From Pyrocephalus nanus (Eukaryota; Chordata; Aves; Passeriformes; Tyrannidae): 64,000 nt of DNA. Below are positions 40,380 to 48,414 of this stretch, in pieces. The stretch lies in the NCBI GenBank assembly GCA_038380795.1, contig CM076275.1:870501-934500 (forward strand), read 5' to 3'. The notes below the pieces were generated by a model. It ran no database searches. It was given only the letters and a program-made list of their open reading frames with translations, and had not been told where the DNA came from. Position 1 is the first letter of the stretch, and every line of letters begins with the position of its first letter. The position numbers were made by a program, and so were the translations under genes.

Positions 40380-40465
40380 TATCCAAGCTGAAGAACTGAG
40401 CCCCATGGGTCTGACAGCAGATTCAATTACAACCCATGGAATTCAGTTCTCAAAGCTGAGAATAA
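40380..40465 (-). ncRNA. microRNA-146a precursor hairpin
   Basis: The minus strand reads TGAGAACTGAATTCCATGGG followed by TT at 40452-40431. This is identical to the mature miR-146a-5p of vertebrates, with seed GAGAACU. The opposite arm (3p) is at 40410-40388, beginning ACCCATGGGGCTCAG. The arms pair as GAGAACUGA with UCAGUUCUU and as CCAUGGGU with ACCCAUGG, leaving a loop of about 20 nt. A CTTC (CNNC) motif starts 16 nt beyond the 3p end, where SRSF3 is known to aid Drosha processing. In established work miR-146a represses IRAK1 and TRAF6 and is induced by NF-kappaB. Its position downstream of PTTG1 and on the same strand matches human 5q33. Confidence 0.98.
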
Positions 40466-41843
40466 ATGACACTCATTTCAGAGCTGTCCCGACGCCCGGC
40501 AGCAGCTCCCAGTCCTGCTGGCTCCCTCCAGGCCTGGCCTTCTTCCAGGGGCTGTAAAACCTCCTCTGCAGCCAAAGCAGCTCTGCCCAGATGCAGAATA
40601 ATGGCTCCAGGACATACATTTTAAAAAATAGACTGGTTTATATTTTGACCTCGGAAGTGGCCACACACACAGACAGAATGTGCATTAACACAGAGCAGAA
40701 TGCCTAGTGCCAAAAAAAGAAATGTATGGCCAAGGAGCAGAACAGAATTTCAGAATTTCAGATAGGTGAGTTTCAGCCATGTTCTGCTTCGACTCTTTAT
40801 CAGCTCCACATGTGACAGTCTCTATCCTTTCAGTGTCATTCCAGTGTCATTCCCTCCCTCTGAGAACTCATTTACTCAAGGATTAAATTCATGCATTTGC
40901 AAACAAGAAGACAGCCCATAAAATTATATTGTTCTGCCTTTGCAAGAGCAGTGAGGCGGGAAGTCTTTTCAAGAGGCCATAAATCTGCTTCTTAAAAAAA
41001 CATTATTTTTTCCTATTTCAGCAAGGTCCCTCAGCACCTCATAGCTTGGAGATCTTATTACACCAGTTAACTATTCCTACAGGAAAGACACTTAATAGAC
41101 AATCACCATATAAAGTTTTACTGCTACACTGAAAGGCAAGCCTTTTCAGAGTGATTAGGTCATGTTAACTGCCTGAAGACTACGCTTCCATATTCTTCTT
41201 TTGAATGAAATATGTTTAACAGGAAAAGAACATGTAGATCCTAAAGCCATCAAGTTAATGCAATGTGTAAATTCTCTGCATTTTCCTTATCATCCCCTAC
41301 TTTTATTCTCTATGTTGCCATTACAGCCTTTCTTTTTAATACATCTACGTTTGCCTGAACATGTAACCAAAGGGTGACATTTTAATGCTTTTTAGCCAAT
41401 CAGTGACCTACTGCAGCTCCACATAAAATCCAGATACTGTCCAAACGAGCTCATCCTGGGTGGTAATTAATTAACACCAATGGGGAGCTTGAAATAACAT
41501 GAATATGGTCACAATTCATTAGGAGTGTAAAATATCTTCACCCTTATTTAGTTAAATAGATTTTCCCCACAGCTCATGGAAAAAATACATATCTCAGCTA
41601 CACCTGGTGAGCTGAAACCAGAGGGCAAAATGGAAGATGAACTTATTCTATAGATTTTGAGATTTAAAAAAGGAGGAAAACTCACTGTCAGAAAGGACCA
41701 CAGTGACACCAGAGACAGCCAAACACTCAGACTCCACAGGAGCTTCCAGGGTGAACGGGGTGAGGGCTGAGGGTTTCACTCGTGGGCTGTGGGCTCTGCA
41801 GGCAGCGGGTGTTGTGCTGGCTGGAACTGCTCATGTCCCAGCC

Positions 41844-42160
41844 CAGGACAGCCCTGCCAGCAGAGCTGCAGCCTCACCCCCTGTAGGGTCACACTCCCCT
41901 GTAGGGTCACACCCCACTGTAGGGTCACACCCCACTGTAGGGTCACACCCCACTGTAGGGTCACACCTCGTGTCCCATCCCAGGATCCCAGGACAGCCCT
42001 GCCAGCAGAGCTGCAGCCTCACCCCCTGTAGGGTCAAACCCCCCTGTAGGGTCACACCCCACTGTAGGGTCACACCCCACTGTAGGGTCACACCTCGTGT
42101 CCCATCCCAGGATCCCAGGACAGCCCAGCCAGCAGAGCTGCAGCCTCACCCCCCTGCCTG
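41844..42160. repeat. Nested tandem repeat, 18-bp units within larger duplications
   Basis: CTGTAGGGTCACACCCCA-type 18-bp units occur in clusters at about 41879-41970 and 42025-42093. The clusters are separated by copies of a longer segment, GGACAGCCCTGCCAGCAGAG and its flanks, at about 41846, 41991 and 42118. The structure is thus a minisatellite inside a higher-order duplication. Confidence 0.88.
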
Positions 42161-43705
42161 GGCACTGCCCAGAGAGGAAACCTCTGCTCAGCGTGGGGAA
42201 CCCCCAGCTCAACCTTTAAACCCCAGAATAATCAGCTTTAAAATCCTTACTGGACCTTTCTGGTCTTCTCTGTTTCAAAGTCTCCCATTTCTTTGACTTC
42301 CCTCTTTCCCACATTTCGTGAATGTTCCCCATAGGAAGTGTCCCCACATCCCCAGCTGGGCCAGCTGCTCACCCTGGCACATCCATCCTGTGGATGGATG
42401 ACAAATGCATCAGGTCCATAATTCCTTCAGCCCTGCAACTACACAGACAGACACTCTCACTGTCCCCACACCAGAAAGAAAAGATTAAAAACAAACAAAC
42501 AAAAAAGGTTAAAAATAATTTGGAATAGTTAATGTGTATATGAAAAAAAATCCATCTCATGATGAATCAGATCAGCCCAAGCACATATTTTGGGCTTGCC
42601 AGAAGCAAGTGCATTTGTTCCCAAAATGCTTTCTGAAGCTCCCAGTTATTTTCTGGCCACGTTTTTAATTTCAAGCCATAGTTACATTTCTAGTGCCAAT
42701 GTCTATGTCACAAATAACAAAGATTCAATTTCCTCTGCTGTAAAATTATTCCACTCTGCTTATCTTGAGGTTCAGTTCTCTTGTCTCCATTTTAATCATA
42801 TTTTCCAACACAGTACTTTGTGCAACAGACCATTTTCCTTCATGAAAGATAAAAATGATTGCATATTCCATTTCATTTTTTTGACCTCAAACTTACTGAT
42901 TATTTCTGCATTTTTTTTTCACTAAATTTGAGAAAAAATACATGGCAAACTAAATACTAGGCAGAAATCACTAAGAAAACATTTACACCATCACCCATCT
43001 ATATACACTGCAGATAGTTAAAACACTAATAACGAAATAATGGAAAGTTAGTTCACATTTTTAAAAGGTTCTGGCCATCAGCAATAATAATAAAGACCTC
43101 TAATACTAAGAATTAATTTTAGTAATAACTATAGCATATATTTACTGCACAGTAACAATATAGTTTCATTTATACTCAGCCATAAAAAGTCACAGCCCTG
43201 GAGGCAATTTCAGCAAGTTTTATCTATTGAAAAATACAAACTTTTATGGCCTCCATCTTTTTTTTTTTTTTTTTTAATAACATATTTTCAGCTGACAGGA
43301 TGGGACAGTGTGGGAGAATGCAAACAGCCTCAACCACATTTTGCACATTGACACAACTGCAGTAACAGCTGCACTAACAGTGTCCAGATGGTGCAGGGGA
43401 GCAGGAAAGCCAATTTTTGGTGTGCTGACAAGGGCAGTGAGAACTGAGAAGCTGAAAGCCTGTGGAACTCTGTGGAACTCCACCTCTCCCCACTCTTTGT
43501 AATCTCAGCAACAAATTTTTCCAGTAAACCAAGCAGAAGTTCCACCCCAGCTACCAATGCTGAGGACAGAGGACAGGACCCACCTGTCTGAAGGCAGAGC
43601 TGTCCCAAACCAGGGCACTGCCTGCCCTGATCCCCTGATCCCAGGGCAGGTGTTGGGGGTCACCCTGCACCTCCAGAAACCCTCCCTGCACCTTTTAACC
43701 CAGCA

Positions 43706-43715
43706 GGGAATTCCC
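43706..43715. promoter_or_regulatory. Perfect kappaB palindrome
   Basis: GGGAATTCCC is a perfect match to the NF-kappaB consensus GGGRNWYYCC on both strands. It lies 3.25 kb upstream of the miR-146a hairpin in its transcription direction. A weaker kappaB-like TGGAAACTCC follows at about 43717-43726. Function is inferred from motif and context only. Confidence 0.4.
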
Positions 43716-44699
43716 CTTGGAAACTCCACCACAGAAAAGACTGGAGGTTCCTCCATCCCTTTTTCCCGTGCTGTAAACCAAATTTTGGGGTTCTTAGATA
43801 AGCTCAGAGCACACAGAAGAAAAAAAAAATAGATAAACCATCTTGAAAAAAGTGAAGGATCAATGTGATAGAAAAGCAGGTCTAGCCAGTCAGACCCCTG
43901 AGCTGCAATCAAACATTGCCCTTTCAAAATCACTGGCATTTGATGGACAGAGAAAGATCCATACTTGAATTAACTCATATCCTCTCCCTGTTTAAATAGT
44001 TGTTATTTAAGTGGGTTAAGATATAGATTTAAAGGAAAAAATGAATATACATAAATCATAACACAAGGAAAATATTAGTGCATATAATGCTACCCCCACC
44101 CCTTATTTCTGAATTCCATCGGATTTGGAATAAAATCACAACACCACTGGAAGAACAAGAGAAAAAAATTCCTGCCTGGTGAACAGAAGCACTAGAAAAT
44201 GTGCAGATACAACACAGCATTTATACAACAGTATTTAAAAGTAATTCCAAATTTCTCATTGCTTTAGCATAAATATCACTCAAAGTTATTTCAAACACCA
44301 TCTTGTTTATGTTGCTGTTTACAAAACATAAATCCACCAGAGCAGACGGAGTTACTCTGAATTAAAATGGGAGGAATTGAGGAAGAATTTGGCATTTTGA
44401 TTCCATCTGTAATGTACAATTTACCTTTCAAGTATACACAGCATACTGGCTCTCAGGTGGAAGATAAGCAGCTAATAAATCAGCTTACATTTTTTTCAGC
44501 TCTTACTCACAGTGGAATCCCCAAAATTCATTTTATTTTATCTTTTTCCCACTCTTCAGCTTTTTCATTTTCCTTCCTCCTCTTCAGTCACCACAGGTTT
44601 GTGTTTCTCATTTTCTGATTTCCATCGCTCGGCTTTGCTCTCTACAATGGACAGACAGACAGGACACAGGCACTGCCAAGGGAACCACCTTGGACACCC

Positions 44700-44815
44700 A
44701 CGTTCAGGAGCATCTGATGGTCCCTCAGAAACATCTTCACTTTATAAAGGGGAGGGAATCATTTGCATAGGGGGTCATTGCATCTCACAGGTTGGTGGCT
44801 CTGGAAAGTCCCTTT
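44700..44815 (-). promoter_or_regulatory. Putative miR-146a promoter: kappaB site, octamer, TATA box
   Basis: On the minus strand, in order, are GGGACTTTCC (44812-44803, the canonical kappaB sequence), ATGCAAAT (44768-44761, the POU octamer) and CTTTATAAAG (44749-44740, a TATA box). A start site near 44712 would follow from usual TATA spacing. The order and compactness suit an inducible promoter, and miR-146a is an established NF-kappaB target. No sequenced transcript was available to place the start, and TATA and octamer matches can occur by chance. Confidence 0.55.
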
Positions 44816-47800
44816 CTGATTCCCCTGCTGATGAAGGGCCCGGCAGGCCCCGCTCAGGGGGGAGGTGAGAACTGCTGTGCTGACCCTGAGCGAGGGGCTG
44901 ACCCCAAGGGCTCCATCCACCTCACTGGAGACCCAGCTGGGACACCTGGGTGCTCTCTGTCCTTAAGGTTTCGGGGCTCAGACCCTGCACCCAGAGCTGA
45001 GGAGCTGAGTGAGAGAAACCCCCGTTGAGCAGGAGGAAGCTCTGGTCAGGTGCTCGATACTTGGGCTTCCTGTGTGCACAGCCCACGGGCTCAGCCGGGG
45101 AAATCCTGAAAACATCAGCAGCTGCCTGATAAGCTCTTCAGCTTTCAAGTACATACTGATTCAGTTTCGGTCAAAACCTCATTTGAATACAGTATTAAAG
45201 TCTAAATAAAAAGCAAGACCTTAATGGAGAAGAGATTAGACTTGCAGTCTAACATCTCAGGTATCCAAAATAGTGTGACTGATTAATACTGGCATAAACA
45301 AATCTACTTCTCCATACCTGCATCAAGATGCTCAGAGCATACATTCAGCCTATTAAAAAGGTGTGGAATGACATGCCTGGCTAATTAAATGCCTTTATTT
45401 ATCCCCAAACAAATAGCACAGCAGAGGCAGCAGCACAGATTGCTTACTCCACCCCAATGTTGTTCACCACTGACTTGAGGCAGGTTGTTCTGAGAGAGAG
45501 GGATTGCTTGAAACTCTGGTGCCCACTCACCCCATGGCCTTCTCCAGCAAAGCTGGCACTTGTGACAAGCCAAGCAAGATGCCACCACAGCCCTGAGTGC
45601 AGCACTCCCAGAAACAGTGTGTGGTCATGCAGTGCTTTCTGAGGGCACTAAATCACAGCCCAGCATCGTCACCACCAGGCAGTTCCAGCCTCTCTCTCTG
45701 TTTACTGCTGTTCACTGCACTCTGCAGCAATAGAAAGGGCTGACTTCCTTCCTTCTCTGGGGAAGATGGTGCTCCCAGAAGGGGGCCTGTCCCCAGCCAG
45801 TTCAAATCTTTTCATGCAGGCATCAGAGGTAAAGCGGGTCCTGCATATAAAAACCCCTGCATAGAAACAGAGCCTTCAGAAAGCAGAGTAGACATAAAGT
45901 CATTTCTTGCATGATTTCATAAATCTTTCATCCCTGCTGAAAGTATTTCTTTGTAACAGACAGTGAGATAACACCATGAGTTATGAATTCCAAGAGGAGC
46001 TGGTGCTTAGTCCCATTCAAAACTACAGAGGAATCCAAATTACTTCTGAAGAAACTGGAATTTCTTCCTCAATACTGTTAAAAGCAAACTTTCACTTGAT
46101 TTCTCTTGAAAGCTGAGTTCTGTGGGTCTATTTCTGTGACAAAGAGCCTTATACAAAGATATATATATATTATTTTTTGCTTTGGGGCATCTAGTTGTCT
46201 GATTTCTTTCAGCTGAATTGACTTACAAATTTTATCAGCTCTCCCTCTGATTTCTGTCTCATTGCTTTAATAAGCAGTACAACTGATTGAAAAGAGAATA
46301 GGCTGACAAAGAAGGAAACCAAGGAAATAGTTCATAAATCATGCACCTTTCATAGACCACTTTGCACATTTACAGAAGTCATGGTCATATCACAAGCCAG
46401 GTAGGATTTGATTAGCCATTTCACAGCCCACTCTGAGGGGCATATGAATTAGGACACTGTGCTCCTATTCTTATGCAAGCACTGAAGAGCTGGTGGGCAT
46501 GCTGGGGCAGCAGGGTGTAGAGAGGGGGTAGAAATAGCTCCTCTGTGCACTCCTGATGGCCTGTGCAGCCTCCAGAACCAGAGCTCTGCTCGTGGACAAG
46601 TTCACAAGGGAGGGAGGGACACGCCAGGACAGGAGAGCTGCAGCCACCCTCCAGGACATGCTTCTCTAGACTGGGAAATGTTCCCAGGAGGAAATGCCTG
46701 CAGAGATTCATGCAGAGGCATTCACCTTCCCCCCAAGAGCCTCTTTGTGTACGTGGATGCACATCCATGAACGTATTTCTTTTCCTGAAGGAAGAATTTT
46801 GCTCCACAGTTGCACAGAGGGCTGGGGTATTGCCAGACCTGCCCACAGCTTTGCTCAGTGTCCCCCACAACAGCCAGAGTGTCTGTCCTAGTGCCTTACC
46901 AGAGCTGTTCTACTCAGCTTTCTCATTCTCTTCGTTATTTTGCTGTGACTGGCTGTAACACCTGTGAAGGCAAGGCTGTGAGAGCTGGTACAACACAGAT
47001 GGCACAGCACACCCAGAGTCTGCTGCCACAACTGCACCCTGGGCTCCCTCCCCTCTGCTGCCCAGGACAAGCCCTGGGCTTGCCTGCACCCATCACAAAA
47101 GAACATTGCATTCCTTGTTGCAGTAGCAGAAACAACACTCAGCCCTTGAGCCTGGACAGTCACACGGGCACTGAGACCCTACACTGTCAACAAATCCCCA
47201 TCAGCTTTGGCAGGCTCCTAAATAGGGTAAAATACTCAAAGAATGAGCCGTTCCACGGTACGTGCATGGGGTTTGAACATGCTGGTCTCTCTCCTAAGCA
47301 CACTGCTGAAGCTATTAGGAAGACAAATCACATTTTACTCTCTGTATTAATCAGAAGACGAGGATGCTAGTTCCAAATGAAGAAAAAACGTGGAGAAGGA
47401 CAGACAGAACTGGCTGAGTTCCAACACTAGAAAAGGCCCTTGCCCCTCTGCTTTTTCTGACAATCTTCTGTAAAGCAGCAAAGCACTGGCTGCCTAACCA
47501 GAGGCCACATGAGGGCACTCTGCAGCCACTTCAGTGTCTTGGTTACAGGCACTTCTAGGTAAAAATAAGCCTGAACTGTTTTCTCCCGACTTGTTAAAAC
47601 TGATAGAGACAAAGATGCATTTTGTCCCTTTCTTTTATAGTGACTGTTGCTTAACTCCTGTGTCTGGTAGACTGTACCCATCAACTTTGATCTCAGTAAA
47701 GGCAGACAAGTTAAAAATCAAAAACTCTTAAAATGCAGTTAAGGATCAGCCAAACCCTGAAGTCTCTATATAGAATTTCCTTTACCTGTATCTTTTATCT

Positions 47801-48254
47801 GTTTTGTTTGATATTTCTGTGAATTCTTTGAAGTTTCAAAACAGCTCCCAGCCACTGGAGCCACGCAGTGCTGTGGCAATTAAAACTAGTCTGTAGCTGC
47901 ATGAAAACCCAGCACACACCACCTTACACAACCACTGGGGAGAGCAAACAAGTTCAAATGCAAAATGCTGGAAGAAAAACCAGCTCTAGTGCTCGATTCT
48001 TGATTTACACTACATTGTTTAAACCCTTGCATGTGTTTTAAAGGACCAAGTTCTGCAAAGTGAGGTCAGGTGGACCCCAGTCTATCCCAGCCATGTAGTC
48101 TGACCAGCAGGTACCATCCTGGATGAGGTTCACAACAGTGTATTAGTCTTGCTTACCAGCTTACCCAGGCTCTGCTTGGATTGCTGGTCAGACACCTCCT
48201 CCAAAGCACTACTCACACCTGCAGCCTACTGAAAATGAACCAGTCTGGTATCAT
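44816..48254. other. Intergenic between PTTG1 3' end and the miR-146a promoter
   Basis: Nothing coding recognised. The longest frame (46810-47370, plus, 186 codons) has no family signature and no consistent splice context. A short (AT)n run lies near 46160-46172. Regulatory elements for miR-146a may lie here, by inference. Confidence 0.5.
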
Positions 48255-48270
48255 GCATGTTAGATTAGCT

Positions 48271-48276
48271 TTTATT
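48271..48276 (-). terminator. PTTG1 polyadenylation signal
   Basis: AATAAA on the minus strand, beginning 22 bases after the PTTG1 stop codon. This implies a 3' untranslated region of only about 40-50 nt unless a distal site is also used. Confidence 0.75.
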
Positions 48277-48298
48277 GAAATACAGAACTACAGGAAAT

Positions 48299-48414
48299 TT
48301 AAAACCCATTACAACATTCCTGCTCCTCATAAAAGTCAGCTGGAAATGGTGGCAGCTCGGGGAAGTGTAGTTTTTCCAGGCTAGCAAGGAAGTCAGCATG
48401 TGCTTGCAGCAAGC
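48299..48414 (-). CDS. PTTG1: PTTG1 exon 6, C-terminus
   Basis: Acceptor TTTCTAACTTCAG. Residues 247-284, SLLQAHADFLASLEKLHFPE followed by LPP and ending ...QECCNGF, then TAA at 48301-48299. Aligns with human NLLQSPSSILSTLDVELPPV and CCDIDI. Confidence 0.9.

Larger units (their letters stand above)
40466..44700 (-). ncRNA. Probable body of the pri-miR-146a transcript
   Basis: Inferred, not seen: if the promoter at 44.7-44.8 kb is used, the primary transcript runs about 4.3 kb through this interval to the hairpin. No protein-coding exon is evident. It contains a nested tandem repeat at 41.84-42.16 kb, T-runs at 43258-43276 and a perfect kappaB palindrome at 43706. Exon-intron boundaries of the host RNA could not be fixed. 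Confidence 0.4.

Noticed and set aside
46810..47370. Plus-strand frame of 186 codons between PTTG1 and the miR-146a promoter
   Set aside because: No family resemblance and no codon-pattern support. Likely chance in GC-rich sequence.
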